From: Hyphomicrobiales bacterium
Lineage (GTDB): Bacteria > Pseudomonadota > Alphaproteobacteria > Rhizobiales > Xanthobacteraceae
Direction of reading: 5' to 3'
Length of the DNA stretch: 32,932 nt
NCBI GenBank assembly: GCA_003164375.1
Contig: PLTE01000382.1
Span: 2,333-35,264, forward strand
In this document: positions 1 to 7,861 of the stretch, piece after piece
Position numbering within the stretch: position 1 is the stretch's first letter
Layout of the letters: each line of letters starts with the position of its first letter
Notes under the pieces: model-generated
Told to the model about the DNA's origin: nothing
The model's database searches: none
The model's input: only the letters and a program-made list of their open reading frames with translations
Position numbers and translations under genes: made by a program

Positions 1-689
1 CCAAGGGCGCCGGGATGATCGCGCCCGACATGGCGACAATGCTCGCCTTCGTCTTTACCGATGCGCCGATCGCGGCGCCAGTGTTGCAGTCGCTGCTGCG
101 CGAGGGTGTCGTCGACACCTTCAATGCCGTAACCATCGACGGCGACACCTCGACCTCGGACACCGTGCTGGCCTTCGCCACCGGCGCCGCGCACGCGGCG
201 CCGCGCATCACTCGCGCCCACGATCCGCGGCTCGTCCCATTCCGCAAGGCGTTCAACGCCGTGCTCGGTAGTCTCGCCGAGCAAGTTGCGCGCGACGGCG
301 AGGGTGCGCGCAAACTGGTCGAAATCGTGGTCGAGGGCGCCGTATCGAAAGCTTCGGCGCGTCGCGTCGCGCTGTCGATCGCCAATTCGCCGCTGGTCAA
401 GACCGCAATCGCCGGCGAGGATGCCAATTGGGGTCGCGTCGTCATGGCAGTCGGCAAAGCCGGCGAACCTGCCGACCGCGACCGGCTTTCAATCTGGTTC
501 GGCGGCATCCGCGTCGCGCATAAGGGTGCGCGCGATTCGGCGTACGACGAGGCTGCGGTCTCCGCCGCGATGAAGAAGCCCGAGATCGCGCTCAAGGTCG
601 CGCTTGGGCTCGGCAAGGGCCGCGACCGCGTGCTGACCTGCGACCTGACCAAAGAATACGTCGCGATCAACGGCGACTATCGGTCGTGA
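1..689 (+). CDS. argJ: Glutamate N-acetyltransferase / amino-acid acetyltransferase ArgJ, C-terminal part (5' truncated by window)
   Basis: ArgJ transfers the acetyl group of N-acetylornithine to glutamate in the cyclic arginine pathway, in the cytoplasm. The frame is open to the window edge and begins [14 protein letters not shown], the conserved region around the self-cleavage site of the family. Cleavage falls between Ala and Thr of ATML, and that Thr becomes the N-terminal nucleophile of the beta chain. What is visible is therefore essentially the whole beta chain plus a few alpha-chain residues. The track start at base 15 is an internal Met; reading continues upstream in frame (aag at base 3). 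The C-terminus is intact. An alpha/beta hydrolase gene begins 7 bases after the stop. Confidence 0.95.
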   Translation, partial: KGAGMIAPDMATMLAFVFTDAPIAAPVLQSLLREGVVDTFNAVTIDGDTSTSDTVLAFATGAAHAAPRITRAHDPRLVPFRKAFNAVLGSLAEQVARDGEGARKLVEIVVEGAVSKASARRVALSIANSPLVKTAIAGEDANWGRVVMAVGKAGEPADRDRLSIWFGGIRVAHKGARDSAYDEAAVSAAMKKPEIALKVALGLGKGRDRVLTCDLTKEYVAINGDYRS

Positions 690-696
690 GTGCAGC

Positions 697-1614
697 ATGA
701 TCGCTGCACCTAAACACACTCACACTTCGTTGCTCGACGTCGCCTACGAAGAGAGCGGTGCGGCGAACGGCGTGCCGGTCTTGCTCATGCATGGCTGGCC
801 GTACGATCCGCGCTGCTATGACGAGGTTATCCCGCCACTTATCGCTGCCGGCTGTCGCATCATCGTGCCCTATCTGCGCGGTTTCGGCGCGACGCGTTTT
901 CTTGCTGCCGACACGCTACGGTCGGGCCAGCAGGGCGCGCTCGGCAACGATTTGCGCGAATTGATGGACGCGCTTGCAATCGAACGCGCCGTACTCGCCG
1001 GCTATGATTGGGGCGGCCGCGCCGCCTGCATTGTCGCCGCGCTCTGGCCGGACCGCGTGCATGGCCTCGTCACCGTCAACGGCTACAACATCCAAGACAT
1101 TCCTGGCTCGGCCGCGCCGCAGACGCCAGCGCAGGAGCGCCGCTTCTGGTACCAGTGGTATTTGAACACCGAACGCGGCCGTGCCGGGCTCGATGCCAAT
1201 CGCCGCGAGCTCTGCCGTCTGCTATGGGAATTATGGTCGCCGCATTGGACGTTCGACGACACGACCTTCGAGCGCAGCGCCATCTCACTCGACAATCCGG
1301 ATTTTGTCGCGGTAACGATTCAGTCCTATCGTCACCGCTACGGCATCGTCGCAGGCGATCCGGCCCTGGACGAGATCGAGCGGCGGCTTGCCGCAAAGCC
1401 CAAGATCGCAACTCCGACGATCGCGTTGCAGGGTGAAGCCGATGGCGTCCTGCCGCCTGAGACCTCGGAAAAGCACGCGGCATTCTTCACCGGACCGTAT
1501 CAGCGGCGCGTCTTGCCGAGGATCGGCCATAACCCGCCGCAAGAGGCGCCGCGGGCCGTAGCCGACGCGATCGTCGAATTGGTCCGCAGCACGGAGCCGT
1601 TAGCTCGCGGTTAA
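697..1614 (+). CDS. Alpha/beta hydrolase with Asp nucleophile (epoxide hydrolase / haloalkane dehalogenase-like)
   Basis: A 305-residue alpha/beta-hydrolase-fold protein with no signal peptide, so probably cytoplasmic. The oxyanion-hole motif HGWP is at about residues 32-35. The nucleophile elbow is GYDWGG with Asp104, not Ser, which is the arrangement of epoxide hydrolases and haloalkane dehalogenases. The remaining triad members look like Asp249 (GEADG) and His278 (IGHNPP). A W-rich cap region sits between residues 140 and 200. The ATG lies 7 bases after argJ, so it is probably cotranscribed with it. The substrate cannot be told from sequence; an arginine-pathway role is not implied. An esterase is less likely because the elbow Ser is absent. 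Confidence 0.85.
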   Translation: MIAAPKHTHTSLLDVAYEESGAANGVPVLLMHGWPYDPRCYDEVIPPLIAAGCRIIVPYLRGFGATRFLAADTLRSGQQGALGNDLRELMDALAIERAVLAGYDWGGRAACIVAALWPDRVHGLVTVNGYNIQDIPGSAAPQTPAQERRFWYQWYLNTERGRAGLDANRRELCRLLWELWSPHWTFDDTTFERSAISLDNPDFVAVTIQSYRHRYGIVAGDPALDEIERRLAAKPKIATPTIALQGEADGVLPPETSEKHAAFFTGPYQRRVLPRIGHNPPQEAPRAVADAIVELVRSTEPLARG

Positions 1615-1693
1615 CCAGGGCGCCGAATGCGGCTATTGATGCGGTCGAATTGAACATGCATTTACCCTCCGCTCTTTAGATTGAGGCCAGGCC

Positions 1694-2098
1694 GTGAGCG
1701 TCAAACTTGTCCTCGTTGCCGCCTGCGCGCTAATCGACGCCGATGGCCGCGTGCTGATCGCGCAGCGTCCGCCGGGCAAGTCGATGGCAGGGCTTTGGGA
1801 GTTTCCCGGCGGCAAGGTCGAGCCCGGCGAAGGGCCGGAACAGAGCTTAATCCGAGAGCTGAAGGAGGAACTGGGCATCGTCGTCAAGGAAGAGTGTCTC
1901 GCACCGCTGACCTTCGCGAGCCATCTCTACCCCGATTTTCATCTGCTCATGCCGCTTTATGTCTGCCGGCGCTGGGAAGGTTTCGTCGCACCGCTGGAAG
2001 AGCAGAATCTGAAATGGGCGCGACCGATCGAGTTGCGTAACTACCCGATGCCACCTGCCGACGAACCGCTGATTTCGCACCTGACGACGCTGTTATGA
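1694..2098 (+). CDS. mutT: (Deoxy)nucleoside triphosphate pyrophosphohydrolase, Nudix family (MutT-type)
   Basis: Probable 8-oxo-dGTP diphosphatase that clears oxidised nucleotides. The 134-residue length is normal for MutT. A complete Nudix box runs from GGKVEPGE through RELKEELGI at about residues 39-62, with the metal-binding REXXEE core intact. The start is GTG at 1694, preceded by a weak GAGG; no ATG lies nearby upstream. It follows the alpha/beta hydrolase by about 80 bases on the same strand. An argJ-mutT neighbourhood is common in Rhizobiales. NUDIX proteins vary in substrate, so the 8-oxo-dGTP assignment rests on length and overall resemblance. Confidence 0.88.
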   Translation: MSVKLVLVAACALIDADGRVLIAQRPPGKSMAGLWEFPGGKVEPGEGPEQSLIRELKEELGIVVKEECLAPLTFASHLYPDFHLLMPLYVCRRWEGFVAPLEEQNLKWARPIELRNYPMPPADEPLISHLTTLL

Positions 2099-2117
2099 TC
2101 CGAACGCCAGAAGGCTA

Positions 2118-2312
2118 ATGGCCATGTTCAAGTTGCAAAAGCGCACGATCTTCACTACCGCCCGGTACTTCATGCGCGACGACCGCGGCGCCACGTCGAT
2201 CGAATATGCCATGATCGCCTCAGGCGTCGCCGTCGTCATTGCTGCAACGATTACGAGCCTCGGTTCCACCGTCAAAACTCTCTTCACCAACGTTTCGACG
2301 TCTCTGAAATAA
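2118..2312 (+). CDS. Flp/Fap family type IVb pilin (isolated)
   Basis: A 64-residue prepilin with the class III signature: a short basic leader ending in RG, then ATSIEYAMIA and a hydrophobic stretch to about residue 47. A prepilin peptidase should cut after Gly24, leaving Ala25 as residue 1 and the conserved Glu at +5 followed by Tyr. The product would be a fibre subunit of a Tad-type pilus, or a minor relative. Two ATG codons (2118 and 2124) are possible; GAAGG upstream is better spaced for the second. No tad/cpa assembly genes are in the window. It follows mutT by 19 bases. Confidence 0.9.
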   Translation: MAMFKLQKRTIFTTARYFMRDDRGATSIEYAMIASGVAVVIAATITSLGSTVKTLFTNVSTSLK

Positions 2313-2393
2313 TTATGTCGTTGCAGTAAATGACGCGGCTTGCCTAGGCACTGAATCTTGCCCGAAAACCCGTCGCCAATGTATCGGCCTACC

Positions 2394-3296
2394 CTAACCA
2401 CCGGCTTTATCACCCGCTGAAATCTCGCGCGAACCGAGCGCGTCGGCGAGCCGCGTTTTCGCGGTGCCCGGTTTGAGCGGTTGCTGCTGGCTCGGATGGG
2501 GCGCCCACCCGGACAGCCAGACGATCTCAAAGGTCGCGCGCACGCGCCCGTCGTCGTCAGCAAACTCGCGCGCGTAAATCTCCGCCATCCGCAGCAATGT
2601 CGCACGCCGTAGTGGCGTACGGCGGCGGGCATTGAGCGCATTGGTAGCGCCCATGCGCCGCAGATCATGCATCAGGCCGAACACGGAATCGTAGCGCACG
2701 CAGACACGCTCGACATCGATGACCGGCAACGCGAAGCCGGCGCGCTGCAGCAAGGCGCCGAGTTCGCGCAGATCGGCGAACGGCGCAACCCGCGGCGAGG
2801 CACCGCCTTCGATGTCGCTCTCTGCCGCGGCAAAGGACTGGCGAAGTTCGGTCAGCGTCTCGCCGCCGAACAGCGCCGCGACAAATAGGCCGTCGGGCTT
2901 GAGGGCACGGCGAATCTGTACGAGCGCGCCCGGCAGATCGTTAACGTGATGCAACGCCAGCGCCGACACGGCGAGATCGAGGGCGGCGTCGCCGAACGGC
3001 AGCGCCTCCTCGTCGGCGACGACGAAAGGACGCGTCCGCGTGAGCGCATCGACCGCGACGATCGTGCCGATCGAGTCGAGACGTGAGAGAGCCACCCGCA
3101 CCGCTTCGCCCGGCGTGCCGAGATCGACGGCAAGCTCAAACCGGCGCAGCACTGCGGAAAGCCGCTCGGCAAGGTCGTCGGCGACGCGATCGAGCAGGAA
3201 CGTCGCGCTGCCCAGCGCCGCTGCACGAAGGCGGCGGCGGCGGATGAGCGCGCGGTCGAATATCACCGGGCTATGTGCCGTCGAGACTTCGGCCAT
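2394..3296 (-). CDS. Class I SAM-dependent methyltransferase domain protein (NDUFAF5/BioC-like)
   Basis: A Rossmann-fold methyltransferase-type protein. The open frame allows 322 residues (from 3362), but I prefer the ATG at 3296, giving MAEVSTAHSPVIFDRALI and 300 residues, because alphaproteobacterial relatives begin near FDRALLRRRR and this leaves room for divergent promoters. The glycine-rich SAM motif is degenerate (VDLGTPGEA rather than DLGCGTG). It is followed by an acidic beta2 region, a LDLAVSALALHHVNDLPGAL stretch and LKPDGLFVAALFGGETL. This is the NDUFAF5-like pattern; human NDUFAF5 hydroxylates an arginine of complex I, so true methyl transfer is not certain. Divergent from comF. 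Confidence 0.8.
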   Translation of the reverse strand: MAEVSTAHSPVIFDRALIRRRRLRAAALGSATFLLDRVADDLAERLSAVLRRFELAVDLGTPGEAVRVALSRLDSIGTIVAVDALTRTRPFVVADEEALPFGDAALDLAVSALALHHVNDLPGALVQIRRALKPDGLFVAALFGGETLTELRQSFAAAESDIEGGASPRVAPFADLRELGALLQRAGFALPVIDVERVCVRYDSVFGLMHDLRRMGATNALNARRRTPLRRATLLRMAEIYAREFADDDGRVRATFEIVWLSGWAPHPSQQQPLKPGTAKTRLADALGSREISAGDKAGG

Positions 3297-3390
3297 TGCT
3301 CCGCTAGTCCTTTCGATTGTCTCCCGCTTCGGGCCAGCATTACCTCCCATCGGCGATGACATTTTCCCAATAGCGCGGTAGCGTTAGGCT

Positions 3391-4182
3391 ATGCCGGCAT
3401 CGGTCAGCATTGCTTTGCCTACACCAATCAAACGCGCCGCGGACGCGGCGCGCGCACTATTTCGTACCACGCTCGATCTCGCTTTGCCGCCGCTCTGCCC
3501 CGCCTGCCACGACCCGGTCGAGGGGCGGGGCCTGTGTCCGGGCTGCTGGTCGAAACTGTCCTTCATCACGCGGCCCTATTGCGAGCGGCTCGGCATTCCC
3601 TTCGTCTATGACCCGGGGCCGGGCATCCTGTCCATGGAAGCGATCGCCGACCCGCCGGCCTATCATCGCGCCCGCGCCGCCGTGCGCTTCGACGACATTG
3701 CGCGCGCGCTGGTGCACGGCCTCAAATATGGTGACCGGCTCGACCTCGCGCCGATGATGGGGCGCTGGATCAGCCATGCCGGGCACGAGCTCCTCGCCGA
3801 AGCCGACGCGCTAGTCCCGGTGCCGCTGCATTGGCGCCGGTTGTGGGCGCGGCGCTTCAATCAGTCGGCCGCGCTCGCCGCCGCGATCTCGGCGGAAAGC
3901 GGGGTGTCGGTGGTCGGCTCGGCGCTTAAGCGCGTCAAGCCGACGGCACAGCAGGTTGGCCTCACGCGCCCCGAACGCGCCTTGAACGTCCAAGGCGCGT
4001 TCCGCGTGCCGGAGGACAGCATGGCCGCGGTAGCCGGTCGGCGCCTGGTTCTGGTCGACGACGTGCTCACATCCGGGGCTACCGTCGACGGCTGCGCCCG
4101 GGCGCTGCTACGTGCCGGTGCCGCCAATGTCGATGTGCTGATTTTCGCCAGGGTTGCCGAGCCGGTACGAACGTCCATATAA
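3391..4182 (+). CDS. comF: ComF family protein (phosphoribosyltransferase-like)
   Basis: A 263-residue ComF protein. The N-terminus carries a probable zinc site, CPAC (Cys36, Cys39) and CPGC (Cys49, Cys52). The C-terminal half is a type I phosphoribosyltransferase fold with the PRPP loop VLVDDVLTSGAT at about residues 220-231. ComF homologues assist uptake or processing of transforming DNA in competent bacteria, but in alphaproteobacteria the gene is general and its role is not settled. The start is ATG at 3391; the next gene downstream is grxC after a 68-base gap. Divergent from the methyltransferase gene. Confidence 0.9.
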   Translation: MPASVSIALPTPIKRAADAARALFRTTLDLALPPLCPACHDPVEGRGLCPGCWSKLSFITRPYCERLGIPFVYDPGPGILSMEAIADPPAYHRARAAVRFDDIARALVHGLKYGDRLDLAPMMGRWISHAGHELLAEADALVPVPLHWRRLWARRFNQSAALAAAISAESGVSVVGSALKRVKPTAQQVGLTRPERALNVQGAFRVPEDSMAAVAGRRLVLVDDVLTSGATVDGCARALLRAGAANVDVLIFARVAEPVRTSI

Positions 4183-4250
4183 ACACTTAACAAAATCCGC
4201 ACGGTATCGTCACGCGGTATCGAAGTGTTGCATTATTGAAGTCCTGCACA

Positions 4251-4535
4251 ATGGCCACAATCGACATCTATACTATTCGCTACTGCCCCTACTGCCACGA
4301 TGCGAAGGAATTACTCTCCCGCAAGGGCGTAGAGTTCAATGAGATCGACGCATCTGCGAACCGGGACATACGTAAAGAGATGATCGCGCGCGCCAACGGA
4401 CGCAGCACTTTTCCGCAGATTTTCATCGGCACGACTCACGTCGGCGGCTGCGACGATCTTTATGCGCTCGATGACGCCGGCAAGCTCGATCCGTTGCTGA
4501 CCGATGCCGAGCAATCGAAGGAACGGCCGGCATGA
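4251..4535 (+). CDS. grxC: Glutaredoxin 3 (GrxC type)
   Basis: A dithiol glutaredoxin that reduces disulfides and glutathionylated proteins with glutathione in the cytoplasm. The active site CPYC is at residues 12-15 counted from the ATG at 4251, followed by the cis-proline segment TFPQIF and the glutathione-binding HVGGCDDL. The ORF track begins five codons earlier at a TTG, but MATIDIYTI is the usual N-terminus, so I use the ATG. Length is 94 residues, slightly longer than E. coli GrxC. The stop overlaps the start of the Nit1-type gene (ATGA), indicating translational coupling. Confidence 0.93.
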   Translation: MATIDIYTIRYCPYCHDAKELLSRKGVEFNEIDASANRDIRKEMIARANGRSTFPQIFIGTTHVGGCDDLYALDDAGKLDPLLTDAEQSKERPA

Positions 4536-5416
4536 CCGCGACAAACGCTTCGACCTTCAGGGTCGGCCTTATTCAGATGCGATCGGGGCTCGATCCGGCG
4601 TTCAACCTGACGACGGCCTTGGCGCTGATCGAGGAGGCCAAACGCGCCGGCGCCGACTACGTGCTCACGCCGGAAATGACCAATATCCTGGCGCTCAAAC
4701 GCGACCAGCTGTTCGCGAAGATCGTTGCGGAGGAGCAAGATTCGACGCTGGCAAGCTTGCGGGAAGTTGCGCGCAAACTTTCGATTTTCATCCATATCGG
4801 TTCGCTGGCGATCAAAGTGTCGCCGGACAAAGCCGCCAACCGCTCGCTCCTGATCGACCGCAAAGGCGAGGTGATCGCACGCTACGACAAGATCCATATG
4901 TTCGACGTCGATCTTGCCGGCGGCGAGAGCTATCGGGAATCCAACAATTACCGCCCCGGCGAACTGGCGGTGATCGCCGATCTGCCGTGGGGCCGGCTCG
5001 GTCTGACGGTCTGTTACGACCTGCGTTTTCCGGCGCTTTATCGCGCGCTCGCCGAGGCCGGCGCGTCGTTTCTCGCCATACCCTCGGCATTCACGCGACA
5101 GACCGGCGAGGCGCATTGGCACGTTTTGCAGCGCGCGCGCGCCATTGAAAACGGCTGCTTCGTGTTCGCCGCGGCGCAAGGCGGCAAGCACGAAAACGGC
5201 CGCGAGACTTTCGGTCATTCACTCGTGGTCGATCCATGGGGGCGCATCATCGCCGAGGGAGGCACCGACCCTGGCGTGCTGATCGCGGAGGTCGATCCGG
5301 CCGCGGTCGCGGCGGCGCGAGGCCGGATTCCATCGCTCAATCACGGCCGGCGTTTCGAACTGGTCGAGCCGATGGCCGAGCCGACCTACCTGCATGTCGT
5401 GCCGGAGCCGCTATGA
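4532..5416 (+). CDS. Carbon-nitrogen hydrolase, Nit1 / deaminated-glutathione amidase type
   Basis: A 294-residue nitrilase-superfamily amidase. The Glu-Lys-Cys triad is visible as Glu48 (LTPEMTN), Lys120 (YDKIHMFDVDL) and Cys161 (VCYDLRFPALYRAL). KIHMFDVD and CYDLRFP are typical of the Nit1 branch, which hydrolyses deaminated glutathione, a side product of transaminases. That fits its translational coupling to the glutaredoxin gene, since both concern glutathione. The ATG at 4532 overlaps the grxC stop, and the stop overlaps the DUF1178 start. A generic omega-amidase activity is the main alternative. Confidence 0.9.
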   Translation: MTATNASTFRVGLIQMRSGLDPAFNLTTALALIEEAKRAGADYVLTPEMTNILALKRDQLFAKIVAEEQDSTLASLREVARKLSIFIHIGSLAIKVSPDKAANRSLLIDRKGEVIARYDKIHMFDVDLAGGESYRESNNYRPGELAVIADLPWGRLGLTVCYDLRFPALYRALAEAGASFLAIPSAFTRQTGEAHWHVLQRARAIENGCFVFAAAQGGKHENGRETFGHSLVVDPWGRIIAEGGTDPGVLIAEVDPAAVAAARGRIPSLNHGRRFELVEPMAEPTYLHVVPEPL

Positions 5417-5949
5417 TCCGCTACGCACTCAGCTGCGATAAGGGCCACGCCTTCGAAAGCTGGTTCCAGAACTCGGCCGCCTACGACAAGCAGCGCAAGC
5501 GCTCGTTGGTGGCCTGCCCGGCGTGCGGCTCCGCGAGAGTGGAGAAGGCGATCATGGCGCCTAGTCTGGCGTCAAATCTCGCGCCCCAGCTCGGCCATAT
5601 CGATGCTGCCGGGCCGCAGCCGCCCGGCCCGTCGCCCACCCCGTCGAACCCGACGCCGCCGCCGCTACAACCAGCGCCGTCGCCCCCGATCCCGCCCAGG
5701 AGTGCGGTCGCGATGATGTCGCAGCCGGAACGCGAGTTACGGCAAAAGCTCAAGGAATTGCGCGACCACGTCGCCAAGAATGCGAGCTACGTCGGCAATA
5801 ACTTCCCCGAAGAGGCGCGCAAGATCCATTATGGCGAGACCGAACGCCGCTCGATTTACGGCGAGGCGTCCCCAGACGAAGCGAAGGAATTGCACGACGA
5901 GGGCATCGAATTTCATCCGTTGCCGATCCTGCCGGATGATCAGAATTAG
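5413..5949 (+). CDS. DUF1178 family protein with a predicted zinc-ribbon-like N-terminus
   Basis: The track frame opens at 5236, but the ATG at 5413 overlaps the previous stop (ATGA) and gives the expected N-terminus MIRYALSCDKGHAFESWF, so the protein has 178 residues. Cys8, His12, Cys35 and Cys38 (CPACG) look like a metal site, as in regulatory zinc-ribbon proteins. A proline-rich linker spans about residues 57-95 and is probably disordered. The C-terminal part (RELRQKLKELRDHVAKNASYVG, then IHYGETERRSIYGEAS) is the conserved DUF1178 core. Function is unknown. It is the last gene of the comF-grxC-amidase run and converges on ubiG. Confidence 0.88.
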   Translation: MIRYALSCDKGHAFESWFQNSAAYDKQRKRSLVACPACGSARVEKAIMAPSLASNLAPQLGHIDAAGPQPPGPSPTPSNPTPPPLQPAPSPPIPPRSAVAMMSQPERELRQKLKELRDHVAKNASYVGNNFPEEARKIHYGETERRSIYGEASPDEAKELHDEGIEFHPLPILPDDQN

Positions 5950-5955
5950 CGCGCT

Positions 5956-6708
5956 TCACGCCGCCTGTTCGGCGACGACCATATAATTTGCGTCGATGTC
6001 GGTCGAAAGCTGAAAGCGGTCGGCAAAAACATTGTAGATCACGCCGGCCTCGTCGATGACGCGCAAGCCATTTTGTTCGATTGCCATTTCAAGCTCGTTC
6101 GGAGTCACGAATTTTTGCCATTGATGGGTGCCACGCGGTATCCAGCGCAAAATATATTCGGCGCCAACGATGGCCAGCGCGAAGCTCTTTAAGGTGCGAT
6201 TGAGCGTGGCGACGAACATAAGGCCGCCGGGCTTCACCATCGCGGCGGCGCTCGCGATGAACAGGGCGACATCGGCGACGTGCTCCACGACTTCCATGGC
6301 GAGAACAACGTCGAACTTTTCGCCCGCCGCGGCCAGCGCCTCGGCGGTGGTACTGCGGTAATCGATGGTCAGCCCCGATTGCGCCGCGTGAAGCTGGGCG
6401 ACCTCAACATTGCCATCGGCGGGATCGGCGCCGACGACCGACGCGCCGAGCCGCGCCAGCGGTTCAGAGAGCACTCCGCCGCCGCAGCCGATATCGAGAA
6501 TGCGCAAGCCGGCAAGGCTGTCGCGCCGCGTCGGATCGCGGCCGAAATGTTCGGCGGCGTGATCGCGGATGTAGACGAGGCGGACCGGGTTGAACTTGTG
6601 CAGCGTCGCCCATGGCCCGCGCGCGTCCCACCACTGTCCGGACAGGCGCGAGAATCGCGCGATCTCGGCCTCGTCAATGGTGCCTGCTGAGGGGGGCTGT
6701 CGATCCAT
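5956..6708 (-). CDS. ubiG: Ubiquinone biosynthesis O-methyltransferase UbiG
   Basis: UbiG performs both O-methylations of ubiquinone synthesis, at the inner face of the membrane. The 250-residue protein has the characteristic N-terminal segment [19 protein letters not shown], followed by SAM motif [20 protein letters not shown] at about residues 70-88 and VVEHVADV. The C-terminal part, [15 protein letters not shown], is also typical of UbiG. The ATG is at 6708; no strong Shine-Dalgarno is seen. It converges with the DUF1178 gene, leaving 6 bases between the stops. In many relatives lysC lies next door; here a dehydrogenase gene precedes it on the same strand. Confidence 0.94.
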   Translation of the reverse strand: MDRQPPSAGTIDEAEIARFSRLSGQWWDARGPWATLHKFNPVRLVYIRDHAAEHFGRDPTRRDSLAGLRILDIGCGGGVLSEPLARLGASVVGADPADGNVEVAQLHAAQSGLTIDYRSTTAEALAAAGEKFDVVLAMEVVEHVADVALFIASAAAMVKPGGLMFVATLNRTLKSFALAIVGAEYILRWIPRGTHQWQKFVTPNELEMAIEQNGLRVIDEAGVIYNVFADRFQLSTDIDANYMVVAEQAA

Positions 6709-6728
6709 GGGGAGCTACTTTCGATTTG

Positions 6729-7772
6729 TTAGCCGGATACCGCCATCATCTTGATCTCATGGGTCTTAGCAATTCCCGCGAGCTCTTCCCACAGCTTTGC
6801 AGGAAGAGGGATGCCGGATTTGCGCCGTTTGGCTTCGGTGCGGCCGGAGCGCTCGCCTGGCAACAAGATCTCGTCGAAGCCAGTTTGCCGCGGCAGCGCC
6901 TTGATGATGGCGGCGAGCGTGTCGGCGTCATGGGTGAAATCGCCCACCGGGCGAAACGTCGCGATATCGACGGCGATCATCGCCGTATTGGCGGTGTGGC
7001 GCGTCCGTTTCTCCGGGCCAAGCGCACGCGCCTGGACCGGCGCCGCCGCCAGCACGCTCGCCAGCATTTCGAACATCAGGCCTAGCCCTGATCCCTTGGG
7101 ACCGCCGAGCGGCAGCAGGATTTCGGCCGTGCGCGGATCGGTGGTGGGCTCGCCCTTAGCGGTCAACACCGTGTCTTGCGGCAGCTCAGCGCCGCTGGCG
7201 CGCGATTGCAGGATCTTGCCGTTCGAGATCGTGCTCGCCGCCATATCGAGAACGAGCGGACCGCTTCCGCTCGGCACCGCGATGGCGATCGGCGAGGTGC
7301 CGAGGCTCGCCACCCGCGCGCCGTGATACGCCATCAAGGTTTGCCCCGCGCCCATGATGATCGCGGCGCAATCGCGTTCCGCGATCCATTGCGCGTAGCG
7401 TCCGATCGCGCCGGTATGGGTGGTCTGGCGGATGAGGCCAAAACAGACGCCGGACTTTTTTGCCCGCTCCACTGCCAAAGCCGCACCCTTCATCGCCGCG
7501 ATTGGACCGAAGCCATGGCCGCCGTCGAGCACGAAAGTCGCGGCGCGGTCGTGGATCAGATACGGCTGCGCCTTCGGATCGATTTCGCCGCTACCGATCA
7601 GCTTGAGGTAGCGCGGCAGCCGCGACACGCCGTGGCCGTCGACGCCTCGAAGGTTGGCCCAGACCAAGCCCTGAGCGACAGTGGCGGCGTCGCTGTCGCT
7701 TGCACCGTGCGCAACGAGCAAATCGCGGATGAAACGCAAAAGCTCGTCGTGACTGACTTTATTGCCGCTCAC
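6729..7772 (-). CDS. Ldh family oxidoreductase (malate/L-lactate dehydrogenase type, NAD(P)-dependent)
   Basis: A 347-residue member of the malate/L-lactate/ureidoglycolate dehydrogenase family, which is unrelated to classical Rossmann LDH. Family hallmarks include the N-terminal ANLRGVDGHGVSRLPRYL, then HTGAIGRYAQWIAE, and LGTSPIAIAVPSG with LVLDMAAS. GGPKGSGLGLMFEMLA near the C-terminus is also typical. It would reduce or oxidise a 2-hydroxy/2-oxo acid in the cytoplasm; the actual substrate is not readable. The start is GTG at 7772 with GGAG six bases upstream. It ends 20 bases before ubiG. The TRAP transporter further along may import organic acids, but a link is speculative. Confidence 0.88.
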   Translation of the reverse strand: MSGNKVSHDELLRFIRDLLVAHGASDSDAATVAQGLVWANLRGVDGHGVSRLPRYLKLIGSGEIDPKAQPYLIHDRAATFVLDGGHGFGPIAAMKGAALAVERAKKSGVCFGLIRQTTHTGAIGRYAQWIAERDCAAIIMGAGQTLMAYHGARVASLGTSPIAIAVPSGSGPLVLDMAASTISNGKILQSRASGAELPQDTVLTAKGEPTTDPRTAEILLPLGGPKGSGLGLMFEMLASVLAAAPVQARALGPEKRTRHTANTAMIAVDIATFRPVGDFTHDADTLAAIIKALPRQTGFDEILLPGERSGRTEAKRRKSGIPLPAKLWEELAGIAKTHEIKMMAVSG

Positions 7773-7830
7773 TCACCGCTCCGTCTAAGCATTTCAGTAG
7801 ACCATGATCTCTTCGGAACACCGGCTTCCT

Positions 7831-7852
7831 CCCCCTGGATCAAGTCCGGGGG
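7831..7852. repeat. Small REP-like palindrome (CCCCC ... GGGGG) between two minus-strand genes
   Basis: CCCCC and GGGGG arms flank an inner GGA/TCC pairing around TCAAG, giving a stable small hairpin in either RNA. The sense GGACTTGATCC resembles short dispersed palindromes common in Rhizobiales intergenic DNA. It sits between the alpha/beta hydrolase stop and the Ldh-type gene start. No T-tract follows, so it is more likely a dispersed repeat than an intrinsic terminator. A degenerate relative (CCGGATCAAGACCGGG) occurs near 10033. Confidence 0.5.
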
Positions 7853-7861
7853 CTGGCATTT

